A stretch of 64,000 bases of DNA from the NCBI RefSeq assembly GCF_003383615.1, contig NZ_QNUL01000018.1, positions 62,001 through 126,000 of the forward strand, given 5' to 3'. The notes beneath the pieces are model-generated. The model was not told the origin of the DNA, did no database searches, and saw nothing but the letters and a program-made list of their open reading frames with translations. Shown piece after piece: positions 17,933-26,026 of this stretch. Origin of the DNA: Dyadobacter luteus. Its GTDB lineage: Bacteria; Bacteroidota; Bacteroidia; Cytophagales; Spirosomataceae. A program made the position numbers and the translations under genes. The stretch's first letter is position 1, and each line of letters opens with the position of its first letter.

Positions 17933-19081
17933 ATGATGAAAAAACTCCTACCCCTATCAATTCTTTTTTTTGTCACATTACTACTTACAGGATGTGGATC
18001 TGCCAAGAAGTCGTTAAAAAAAGGTAACTACGACGATTCAGTATTTCGCAGTGTCGAAAAACTCAGCAGCAATCCTAAACATACTTCATCAGCAGATATT
18101 CTCAAAGTAGCCTACCCGGCCGCAATGGAACAATACCTCAGACAAATCAACCTGGCTCATACATCTACAAATCCTTTCAGGTTTGAAGATGAACTAAAAT
18201 CTTATGAAAGCCTCAATGCTCTGTACCGCGCTGTAAGCAGTTGTTCGGCCTGTATCATTATAGTTACTCCGCGGGATTTCCAGAAGGATGAAGACAAGGT
18301 AAGAGAGACTGCCGCAACAACGAGATATAACGAAGCTGAGCTGTTGTTAGCGGAAGGAGACAGAATGAAAGCCAGAACAGCTTATCAGCATTTTGAAAAA
18401 GCAGATTTTCTGATTCCCGGTTTTCGGGATGTTAAAGAAAGACTAAAGCAGGCCTACCATATCGCATCATTTAAGGTAGTGGTAGAGCAAGTGCTTGTAA
18501 CCTCCAGAACCTATAAGCTCAGTAACGAGTATTTCCAGAATGCGATTGATCAATTCCTGCAAACAAGTCCTCAGCTCAACAAGTTTGTACGATTCTATAC
18601 TCCTGATGAAGCCACACAAATCGGTCTGCAACCAGATCACGTCATTACCTTACAATTTGATGACTTCGTAGTAGGACAAACCCTGATTGAAAAAAATACC
18701 GAAACCTTTACAGGCACGGACAGTGTCAAAGTTGCCGAGAAGACGGTGGGCAGAATCAAGATCCCGATATATGAAAAAGTTACTGCCAAATTCACCCACA
18801 CTCAAAAGATGGTTCATTCTTCCGGTTTGCTGGATATGCAGATCCGTGAATTTAAATCCCACCGGATCGTAACTCAGGATAAATTCAATGGCGAGTACAA
18901 CTGGATGTGTGAATGGGCAAGTTTCATCGGAGACGAGCGCGCACTCACTTACGGGCAACTACGTATGACCAAAAGCAAAGAATTAGCGCCGCCTCCGCCA
19001 CAGGAGCTATTTATCGAGTTCAGCAAGCCTATTTATGACAGAGTAACGTCGAAGTTAAGAAACTTTTACGCGAAATATTAA
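17933..19081 (+). CDS. Lipoprotein of unknown function
   Basis: About 382 residues starting MMKKLLPLSILFF, with lipobox LLTGC near residue 21 of this start, so likely membrane anchored. A longer frame from a TTG at 17912 is less likely because the ATG pair lies right before the hydrophobic leader. The N-terminal third looks helical and TPR-like; the rest has no domain I recognise. The ending is Pro-rich (LAPPPPQELF) then a basic tail. It follows the DUF58 gene closely. Confidence 0.75.
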   Translation: MMKKLLPLSILFFVTLLLTGCGSAKKSLKKGNYDDSVFRSVEKLSSNPKHTSSADILKVAYPAAMEQYLRQINLAHTSTNPFRFEDELKSYESLNALYRAVSSCSACIIIVTPRDFQKDEDKVRETAATTRYNEAELLLAEGDRMKARTAYQHFEKADFLIPGFRDVKERLKQAYHIASFKVVVEQVLVTSRTYKLSNEYFQNAIDQFLQTSPQLNKFVRFYTPDEATQIGLQPDHVITLQFDDFVVGQTLIEKNTETFTGTDSVKVAEKTVGRIKIPIYEKVTAKFTHTQKMVHSSGLLDMQIREFKSHRIVTQDKFNGEYNWMCEWASFIGDERALTYGQLRMTKSKELAPPPPQELFIEFSKPIYDRVTSKLRNFYAKY

Positions 19082-19085
19082 TGGA

Positions 19086-19124
19086 GGCAGTCAGCCGTCG
19101 GCTATCTGCAGTCAACTTTCAACC
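19086..19124. repeat. Copy of a dispersed intergenic word (GGCAGTCAGC family)
   Basis: The stretch beginning GGCAGTCAGCCGTCGGCTAT and ending CTTTCAACC resembles 41199-41243, which begins GGCAGTCAGCTGTCGGCCAT and ends CTTTAACC. Both begin within a few bases of a CDS stop codon. It looks like a degenerate simple-sequence intergenic element. Confidence 0.5.
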
Positions 19125-19164
19125 AAACCTGTCAGACTAAACTTTTTGGTTTCGGATAACCGCA

Positions 19165-20538
19165 CTATTGTCCCAAAAACAAATCCATAAACAGCTGATC
19201 AAGATGTGCGACGGGCACCACTTTCATTTGTGGTCTGTCAAGCTCCAAACCTTTGCTGTTGTATTTCGATATATACATTTTCTTAAAACCCAGTTTTTCC
19301 GCTTCGGATATTCTGCTTTCTATCCGATTCACAGCCCTTACTTCTCCACCAAGCCCTACTTCTGCTGCGAAACAGACCGAGGCAGGAATAAATTTATCTT
19401 CATAAGACGATACCAGAGAAGCAATAACGGCCAAGTCAATGGCTGGGTCTTCTACACGTAACCCACCTGCTACATTCAGAAAAACATCCTGTACACCCAA
19501 CCGGAAACCGCCGCGCTTTTCCAATACTGCAAGCAACATTTGCAAACGTTTGGCATCAAATCCTGTACTGCTCCTTTGCGGCGTTCCATAGGTTGCAACA
19601 CTCACCAGAGACTGGATTTCTATCATCAGAGGTCTGTTGCCTTCCATCATGGAGCCAATCGCAATACCACTTACGGGTTCGTCACGCTGCGAAATAAGAA
19701 TCTCCGAAGGATTACTTACTTCCCTCAAACCGGCTCCATGCATTTCATAGATTCCAAGCTCGGATGTGCTCCCGAAACGGTTCTTGATCGTACGCAAAAT
19801 CCTGTAAGTCGTGTGCCGGTCACCTTCAAACTGAAGCACAGTATCCACCATATGCTCCAAAACCTTGGGGCCAGCCAGAGAACCATCCTTCGTAATATGT
19901 CCAATCAAAAACACCGGAACGCCTGTGTCTTTCGCATACTTCATGTACTCAGCCGTACACTCGCGTACCTGAGAAACACTGCCTGCTCCCGACTCTATAT
20001 AAGTTGACTGCATCGTCTGGATGGAATCAATTACAAGCACTTCAGGCTTAAATTCTTCAATCTGTCTGAAAATGTTTTCAGTATGCGTTTCAGTTAAAAT
20101 GTAACATTTATCGCTCTGATAAGCCATCCGCTCAGCCCTCATTTTAATCTGCTGCTCCGACTCCTCCCCGGAAACGTACAAAACACGCTTATCGGATAAG
20201 GTAAGTGCAATTTGCAGCATCAGAGTCGATTTACCGATTCCCGGCTCCCCTCCTATCAGCACGAGCGAACCTTGTACAATACCACCACCCAGCACCCTGT
20301 TCAGCTCACCATCCTTAGTGATAATACGGGGTTCATTTTCATATACAATTTCAGTAATTGCCTTCGGCCGGCTTGCCAGATTCACTGACTTCCAGGTTAC
20401 ACCAGGCTTTTTGTCTTCCTTTTCAATCACTTCCTGAACAAGCGTATTCCATTCTCCGCAGGAGGGACATCTTCCCACCCATTTGGGTGAATTATACCCA
20501 CATTCCTGACAGAAATAGGCAGTTTTGGCTTTGGCCAT
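19165..20538 (-). CDS. radA: DNA repair protein RadA
   Basis: A 457-residue RecA-like ATPase/helicase that aids branch migration in recombination. It has the N-terminal zinc finger (FCQECGYNSPKWVGRCPSC), Walker A GGEPGIGKSTL, the RadA-specific KNRFGSTSE motif and a C-terminal Lon-protease-like domain (FLNVAGGLRVEDPAIDLAV). Length and order match the family. The ATG at 20538 gives the standard MAKAKTAYFC start. Confidence 0.96.
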   Translation of the reverse strand: MAKAKTAYFCQECGYNSPKWVGRCPSCGEWNTLVQEVIEKEDKKPGVTWKSVNLASRPKAITEIVYENEPRIITKDGELNRVLGGGIVQGSLVLIGGEPGIGKSTLMLQIALTLSDKRVLYVSGEESEQQIKMRAERMAYQSDKCYILTETHTENIFRQIEEFKPEVLVIDSIQTMQSTYIESGAGSVSQVRECTAEYMKYAKDTGVPVFLIGHITKDGSLAGPKVLEHMVDTVLQFEGDRHTTYRILRTIKNRFGSTSELGIYEMHGAGLREVSNPSEILISQRDEPVSGIAIGSMMEGNRPLMIEIQSLVSVATYGTPQRSSTGFDAKRLQMLLAVLEKRGGFRLGVQDVFLNVAGGLRVEDPAIDLAVIASLVSSYEDKFIPASVCFAAEVGLGGEVRAVNRIESRISEAEKLGFKKMYISKYNSKGLELDRPQMKVVPVAHLDQLFMDLFLGQ

Positions 20539-20699
20539 AGGGGTTATCTAAAGTTTGTTTGTCTTAACTGAACAACAAAATAGTGCAAAAAATCTCCTAA
20601 AACGGTTATCCAAAATCCGTTTACTCAAAAAATAAAAATGACGGGTATAGTTTTTTGCATTCTGACGTTATTATCCGGTTTTAAATTAATTTCTGATCC

Positions 20700-21419
20700 A
20701 TGAAGATCCCGACAAAATTAGCCTGCTCATGCTTTTTACTGATGCTCATCGGTACAACAGCGGCTCAGGCACAAAAAAAAGGTTTTGCATTTGGCATTAA
20801 GGGAGGGGTAAATCTTTCCAGGCTCACAATGGGAGATGTTTTCACCACACGTTACGACGACGCAGGAAATCCCTATCTGGGATATGATGGCAAGGAAGTA
20901 AGAGATAATCTTAAACAGAGCTTCAGCACACGTACAGGAGCTGTGGGCGGTATATATGCGCGATTTGGGCGTACGATATTTATCCAGCCTGAAGTACTGG
21001 TTTCTACGAAAGGAGGAACTTTTGACATTATTCGCAACGATCAGCAAACACCTGTTACCACCTCAGTAAATATAAAGTACAGCAATATTGATGTGCCTTT
21101 GCTGATTGGTTTAAAGGGCGGTCCTTTCAGGATTTTGGCGGGGCCGGTTACCTCATTCCGGATTGGTGATAACCAACGCCTTCGCGATGCATTCCGTCAG
21201 TACACTTCAAATCTTGGTGATGCGATGTCTGAAGCGGCATTTGGATACCAGTTAGGAGCTGGTCTGGATCTGGGCAGTTTCAGTCTGGACGTGAGAAAAG
21301 AGGGATCTTTCACTAATTTGGCAAGCTTCGAACTGGAAGGACAGCCTGTAGACGGAAAGAGTTCTGTGAAACAAAAAATTACCTCATGGCAGGTAACACT
21401 GGGTATTAAAATTTTCTGA
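20700..21419 (+). CDS. PorT-like outer-membrane beta-barrel protein
   Basis: A 239-residue exported protein with a signal peptide (to about TTAAQAQ) and the 'outer membrane protein beta-barrel' pattern: FAFGIKGGVNLSRLTMG, YARFGRTIFIQPEVLVSTKG, FQLGAGLDLGSFSLDVR-like strands and a C-terminal ITSWQVTLGIKIF. It transcribes away from radA. Specific function unknown. Confidence 0.82.
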   Translation: MKIPTKLACSCFLLMLIGTTAAQAQKKGFAFGIKGGVNLSRLTMGDVFTTRYDDAGNPYLGYDGKEVRDNLKQSFSTRTGAVGGIYARFGRTIFIQPEVLVSTKGGTFDIIRNDQQTPVTTSVNIKYSNIDVPLLIGLKGGPFRILAGPVTSFRIGDNQRLRDAFRQYTSNLGDAMSEAAFGYQLGAGLDLGSFSLDVRKEGSFTNLASFELEGQPVDGKSSVKQKITSWQVTLGIKIF

Positions 21420-21457
21420 TACTGTCAATTACACTCAATAACATATTAAAAAAACAA

Positions 21458-21484
21458 GTAGCCTTCGATCCAAGCGAAGGCTAC
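21458..21484. terminator. Bidirectional hairpin terminator
   Basis: GTAGCCTTCG (21458-21467) pairs perfectly with CGAAGGCTAC (21475-21484). On the minus strand a T-run follows (from the A-run at 21448-21454), so it ends the LytTR gene and probably the convergent barrel gene too. Confidence 0.75.
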
Positions 21485-21520
21485 TGTATGTTATAAATAA
21501 CCCACTAATTTAATTCACAG

Positions 21521-21925
21521 CTATGCTGTCGCACTGATATCAGCGTGATCAAGAATACCCGTGATTTCCTTCATTTTTCTGCGAGATATAGACACTTCCT
21601 TGCCACAAGACATTTTCAATGTTCTTTCTTCCTCAATACGCTCTACTACATATTTGGTATTCACAAGATAGGATTTATGTACTCTCACAAAATCTGAATC
21701 CAGATTCATGGCTAATGATTTCAAGGTTTTTGAAACCAGATATTTTTTGCCTGATGTCGTATATATATATGTATAATTACCTTCTCCTTCCATGAAAGTG
21801 ATCATATCAGGAGACAGAAATATAGTCCTTCCCATGGACTGTACGGAAACGTAAGTAGCACCTGAATTACTGGCTGTAATGCCTGGAAGCGGAACCGATG
21901 TAAAAGTTTTCATATCGCTGGACAA
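21521..21925 (-). CDS. Stand-alone LytTR DNA-binding regulator
   Basis: A 134-residue protein with a single LytTR domain: ITFMEGEGNYTYIYTTSGKK, VSKTLKSLAM, FVRVHKSYLVN and VSISRRKMKEI. It lacks the response-regulator receiver domain normally found upstream of LytTR, so it is not a classical two-component regulator; regulation may be by abundance or a partner. Its 5' region holds many TACG/CGTA motifs that could be its own sites. Confidence 0.88.
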   Translation of the reverse strand: MSSDMKTFTSVPLPGITASNSGATYVSVQSMGRTIFLSPDMITFMEGEGNYTYIYTTSGKKYLVSKTLKSLAMNLDSDFVRVHKSYLVNTKYVVERIEEERTLKMSCGKEVSISRRKMKEITGILDHADISATA

Positions 21926-22303
21926 TTATATTGTTCTGTATTTCTGATTCAAATTTACGGCAATACAACCCCTCAGGTAAATACGTAATAATACGCGCGT
22001 ATTCACAATCGATTGATTTTCAAATTTTTAATAAAATTTACTAAGCAAAAATGCGTAAGCTGCCGTATTAAAACACGTAATTTTACGCATATACGAAAAT
22101 GAGCTATTAAAGCGCTTTTTTGTAAATATCAGGTCTATATGAAGTGTTCATCGTTTCAACCCGTTCAACATTATTTATATTTGTACCGCTTTGGGGAGAC
22201 ACTGCGCTGAACGTGTAGTCTTTCACCTGGAGCAATCGAAGCAAATACAACATTGGAATGAGCAGGAAATAAGCCTGTCATTTCCCTCATAAAAATTAAG
22301 AAT
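21926..22303. promoter_or_regulatory. Divergent control region between lytTR and pheS
   Basis: This 378-bp AT-rich gap has no gene. On the minus strand TAAATTTG (21957-21950) is a likely -7 box for the LytTR gene. It holds the perfect 14-bp palindrome AATACGCGCGTATT (21990-22003) and an 8-bp inverted repeat ATGCGTAA/TTACGCAT (22051-22058 and 22083-22090), with several further TACG or CGTA words. The right side has the pheS promoter box at 22176. Confidence 0.55.
22176..22183 (+). promoter_or_regulatory. -7 box for pheS
   Basis: TATATTTG fits TAnnTTTG. A start near 22190 would leave an untranslated leader of about 115 nt before pheS. I see no clear attenuator hairpin in the leader. Confidence 0.45.
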
Positions 22304-23344
22304 ATGATTACCGACCGGGTAAAGGAACTCATCTCAGAAATAGATCAGACAAGTATTGCTAATAAGGAGCAGCTTGAAGCATACCGCATGCGCTTTATCA
22401 GTAAAAAAGGCGCAGTTTCAGAACTGTTTGATGAACTTAAAAACGTGGCTCCGGAAAATCGCCGGGCTATGGGGCAGGAACTGAACACGCTGAAAAACCG
22501 TGCTCAGGAACGTTTTCAGGAGTTTACCGAACAACTTGAAAACAGTGCTGATGAAAAGCCGGAAATGCTGATCGACCTTACATTGCCTGTCGTTCCCAAT
22601 CTGCAAGGAAGTCTGCACCCGCTTACGATCGTTCGCAGAAGAATCATTGAGATTTTCGAACGTATGGGATTCAATGTTTCCTACGGACCGGAAATCGAAA
22701 CAGACTGGTATAATTTCAGCGCGCTCAACTTTGCAGACAACCACCCTGCACGTGAAATGCAGGATACCTTCTTCATTTCAAAAAGCAAAGGTGAAGTTAA
22801 GGACGATGTACTGCTCAGAACGCATACATCCAATGTGCAGGTAAGATTAATGGAGCGCCAGAAACCTCCGCTGCGTTCTATCATGCCGGGACGTGTTTTC
22901 CGTAATGAAGCCATTTCTGCGCGTGCACACTGCGTGTTTCATCAGGTGGAAGGTCTTTATATTGACAAAAATGTGAGCTTTAAAGATCTTAAGGATACCT
23001 TATACCATTTTGCAAAGGAGATGTTCGGTAAGGATTCCAAAATCAGATTGCGCCCGTCTTACTTCCCATTTACCGAGCCAAGTGCAGAAATAGATGTGAC
23101 TTGTTTTATTTGTAAGGGGAAAGGATGTAATATTTGTAAACATACCGGCTGGGTAGAAATCGCGGGATCAGGTATGGTAGACCCGAACGTACTTGAAAAC
23201 TGCGGTATCGATAGTCAGGAGTACACAGGATTTGCATTCGGAATGGGTATTGAGCGAATCACCATGCTTCGCTACGGCATTAATGACCTGCGCCTGTTCA
23301 CAGAAAACGATGTGAGATTCTTACGTCAATTTGAAGGAGCGTAA
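22304..23344 (+). CDS. pheS: Phenylalanine-tRNA ligase alpha subunit
   Basis: A 346-residue class II aminoacyl-tRNA synthetase subunit. It has the N-terminal coiled-coil (RMRFISKKGAVSELF), motif 2 region GRVFRNEAISARAHCVFHQ, the CFICKGKGCNICKHTGW insertion and motif 3 GMGIERITMLRYGINDLR. It attaches phenylalanine to tRNA-Phe with PheT, which is not adjacent, a common split in Bacteroidota. A strong terminator follows. Confidence 0.97.
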   Translation: MITDRVKELISEIDQTSIANKEQLEAYRMRFISKKGAVSELFDELKNVAPENRRAMGQELNTLKNRAQERFQEFTEQLENSADEKPEMLIDLTLPVVPNLQGSLHPLTIVRRRIIEIFERMGFNVSYGPEIETDWYNFSALNFADNHPAREMQDTFFISKSKGEVKDDVLLRTHTSNVQVRLMERQKPPLRSIMPGRVFRNEAISARAHCVFHQVEGLYIDKNVSFKDLKDTLYHFAKEMFGKDSKIRLRPSYFPFTEPSAEIDVTCFICKGKGCNICKHTGWVEIAGSGMVDPNVLENCGIDSQEYTGFAFGMGIERITMLRYGINDLRLFTENDVRFLRQFEGA

Positions 23345-23370
23345 TAGAATATCGTCATATAGAAACAAAA

Positions 23371-23393
23371 AACGGACTGGTCGCCAGTCCGTT
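23371..23393. terminator. Strong bidirectional terminator after pheS
   Basis: AACGGACTGG (23371-23380) and CCAGTCCGTT (23384-23393) form a perfect 10-bp stem with a TCG loop, flanked by an A-run on the left and T-run on the right. It can stop pheS and the convergent esterase gene. Confidence 0.88.
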
Positions 23394-23402
23394 TTTTGTA
23401 TA

Positions 23403-24134
23403 TTAAAACCTTGTTTCAATGTAATAAGGAAGCATTTTCTTCCATACCCACCATTCATGTGGTATATCGCTCCCCCATATATCCAGTTCGTGCCGTACAT
23501 TCTTCGCAGATAATATAGAAGATATCTGTTGAGCATAATCCGGGCGTTCGTAGGCTCCGGATCCTGTGACGAAATGAATATGCCTGCTCTCACGATAAAG
23601 CGAAAGATGCCACTCAGCTCTTAATTGAGCCAAATAATGAACGGGTGAATTGAAGTATACATTATCGTCGTAATAGCCATCCGTATATACACTAAGATCA
23701 TAACAACCACTCATAGCAATGATACCATTGATCAGATCCGGATGTTTGAAAAACAGGTTTGCAGCATGAAACGCGCCGAAGGAGGCACCCGCTGCGATGA
23801 TCATATTGTTACTACTTGTCGTGTCTTTGATAAATGGAATTACTTCCTTGATCACGTAATCATTATAATGCTGATGCCGAACCGCCTTGTCATAACCATG
23901 CATGAATGGATTCAGCCAGCTTTCACCATTGATGCTGTTGATGCAGTAAACCTTTACTTTGCCAGCATCAATGTAGGGTTGAATACTCTCAATCACTCCG
24001 TTCCGCTCATATTCCAAAAAATCTGAGGCGGCTGTAGGAATCAGTAAAAGGGCAAATCCATAGTGACCATATACAGCCACTTCCATCTCCTTATTCAGTG
24101 AAGGGCTATACCATTGCGTAATTTCACGATGCAT
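23403..24134 (-). CDS. Alpha/beta-hydrolase of the esterase D-like family
   Basis: A 243-residue cytoplasmic hydrolase with nucleophile motif GASFGAFHAA (Ser in G-x-S-x-G), a following GCYDLS, and a C-terminal histidine in DIPHEWWVW. It starts HREITQWYSPSLNKEMEV, a form found in Bacteroidota esterase-like proteins annotated next to ATP-grasp genes. It lies 129 bp downstream of the ATP-grasp gene on the same strand, so the two may act together. Substrate unknown. Confidence 0.82.
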   Translation of the reverse strand: MHREITQWYSPSLNKEMEVAVYGHYGFALLLIPTAASDFLEYERNGVIESIQPYIDAGKVKVYCINSINGESWLNPFMHGYDKAVRHQHYNDYVIKEVIPFIKDTTSSNNMIIAAGASFGAFHAANLFFKHPDLINGIIAMSGCYDLSVYTDGYYDDNVYFNSPVHYLAQLRAEWHLSLYRESRHIHFVTGSGAYERPDYAQQISSILSAKNVRHELDIWGSDIPHEWWVWKKMLPYYIETRF

Positions 24135-24263
24135 TTCAGACTACAGGTTTTAGATGTTGATATGATATAACAGTTTCCGACAAAGCTAATCCGGTGAAGA
24201 TGCCACAAAATATAGCAATCACCTATGATAATTAACAGCCTGTCAGCAACTGTTAATCATTAT

Positions 24264-25703
24264 TTAATACAACACCCATGTATCCTTTCCTCCTCCTCCC
24301 TGTGACGAATTAACCACCAGCGAACCCTTTCTTAATGCCACACGTGTCAATCCGCCCGGTATTACGTTGATATCATCTCCATATAAAATATACGGTCTGA
24401 GATCGACATGACGCCCTTCAGAGTGACCATCTACCATACAAGGAACGCGCGACAAAGAAATCGTTGGCTGAGCAATATAGTTGCGGGGATTATTTCTGAT
24501 TTTTTCCCTGAACAATTCATGCTCTTCACTGCTGGCTTTTGGCCCGATCAGCATACCGTAACCACCTGCTTCATTGGCTTCCTTCACAACAAGCTGATCA
24601 ATGTGCTCCATCACATAATCAAAATCCTCTTTCTCTCCACAGATATAAGTTCGCACATTGGGTATAATCGCTTCCTCTCCCAGGTAATACTGGATAATAC
24701 GGGGAACGTAAGCGTACACGACTTTATCATCAGCAACACCCGTGCCAGGCGCATTGGCAAGAGCAACGCGTCCTTTTTTATACACTTCAAAAATGCCCGG
24801 AATTCCCAACAGCGAGTCAGGATTGAAGGCCTCAGGATCCAGGAATACATCATCCATTCTTCTGTAAATCACATCCACAATCTGTAATCCGCTTGTGGTT
24901 CGCATTTTCACGTATCCGTCTGAAACCACCAGATCACGCGTATCCACAAGCTCCACGCCCATTTGCTGAGCGAGGTAGGAATGCTCGAAATAAGCAGAAT
25001 TATAAATTCCGGGTGTTAAAACGGCAATCGTAGGATTAGGCCTGTCTGCCAGATTTTGAAGCATTTGCAATAGTCTGGTAGGATAGTCAGAAACCGGCCT
25101 GACTCCCGTGCGTGCCAGTACGTCAGGAAATATTTGCTTCGAAAGTTCACGATTTTCCAGCATATACGACACACCCGAAGGACAGCGTAAATTATCCTCC
25201 AGTACCATAAATGTACCATCATCACCTTTAATCAAGTCGGTACCCGTAATATGGCACCAGATCCCCTTAGGCGGTTTCAAACCGATACAGGGTTTCAGAA
25301 AACACTTACTTGACTCTATCAGGTCGCGGGGAACAACACCATCATTCAGAATATTCTGATCATTGTATACATCATCAATGAACATATTCAGCGCTTTGAT
25401 ACGCTGCTTTAATCCTTTTTCAAGCCATTCCCATTCAGCATTTGGCAATACACGCGGAATAATATCGATCGGCATAATCCGCTCAGTACCCTCTCCTTCT
25501 GAATACACATTGAAAGTAATTCCCATTGATAGCAGCGCACGTTCGGTGGCCAACTGCCGGTTAGTAAGATCTTCGTGTGTGAGATTTTCAAATTTAGCTT
25601 TCAAATGCTCATAGCCTGGCCGGATTCCTCCGTCCGGGGTAAACATCTCGTCAAAGAAATTTTCCGTTTGATAGCCGGAGAATGAGAAATTCATACAATA
25701 CAA
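24264..25703 (-). CDS. Circularly permuted type 2 ATP-grasp protein
   Basis: A 479-residue enzyme with permuted ATP-grasp order: N-terminal YEHLKAKFENLTHEDLTNRQ, then IMPIDIIPRVLPNAEWEWLE, FLKPCIGLKPPKGIW, VLEDNLRCPSGVSYMLENRE and, near the end, ANEAGGYGMLIGPKASSEE. These enzymes are thought to form a peptide or amide bond, usually beside an alpha-E helical protein and a transglutaminase-like protease. Neither partner is adjacent; the downstream neighbour is an esterase. The start could also be the Met at codon 4. Confidence 0.9.
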   Translation of the reverse strand: MYCMNFSFSGYQTENFFDEMFTPDGGIRPGYEHLKAKFENLTHEDLTNRQLATERALLSMGITFNVYSEGEGTERIMPIDIIPRVLPNAEWEWLEKGLKQRIKALNMFIDDVYNDQNILNDGVVPRDLIESSKCFLKPCIGLKPPKGIWCHITGTDLIKGDDGTFMVLEDNLRCPSGVSYMLENRELSKQIFPDVLARTGVRPVSDYPTRLLQMLQNLADRPNPTIAVLTPGIYNSAYFEHSYLAQQMGVELVDTRDLVVSDGYVKMRTTSGLQIVDVIYRRMDDVFLDPEAFNPDSLLGIPGIFEVYKKGRVALANAPGTGVADDKVVYAYVPRIIQYYLGEEAIIPNVRTYICGEKEDFDYVMEHIDQLVVKEANEAGGYGMLIGPKASSEEHELFREKIRNNPRNYIAQPTISLSRVPCMVDGHSEGRHVDLRPYILYGDDINVIPGGLTRVALRKGSLVVNSSQGGGGKDTWVLY

Positions 25704-26026
25704 AATTTGAATAAGTATATATTAATATTTTACAGAACAATATATGGTCTAAGTTTTTATTTACAAAATATATATGAAATATAAATTCATATCACTATTG
25801 ATAAGCAAAGGTTGGTTTTTTTACAATTTCATCAATTCTTCCTCCGAAACCAACATATGGTCCATCCTTAAATAATCATAAAACCATTTTAATAATATCA
25901 TACCAAACCAGTGGGGTCAAAATTATATTCCGTTCATGATTCCGTACAGGTTGGAAGTCAGGTGTCCAGACCTTTTCTTTGCACCCGAAATACAGTAAAT
26001 AAGGTATTCTCCGTTTTACTTCCACT
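25704..26026. other. AT-rich intergenic region, divergent promoters
   Basis: This 323-bp gap separates the leftward ATP-grasp gene from the rightward DUF5723 gene. Its left half is very AT-rich with repeated ATATAT/TATATT words. TTTTCTTTG (25974-25982) before the DUF5723 gene only loosely resembles a -7 box. I see no coding frame or RNA gene. Confidence 0.5.

Noticed and set aside
22184-22303. tRNA or riboswitch in the pheS leader
   Set aside because: No cloverleaf or known riboswitch core is seen; only a long leader.
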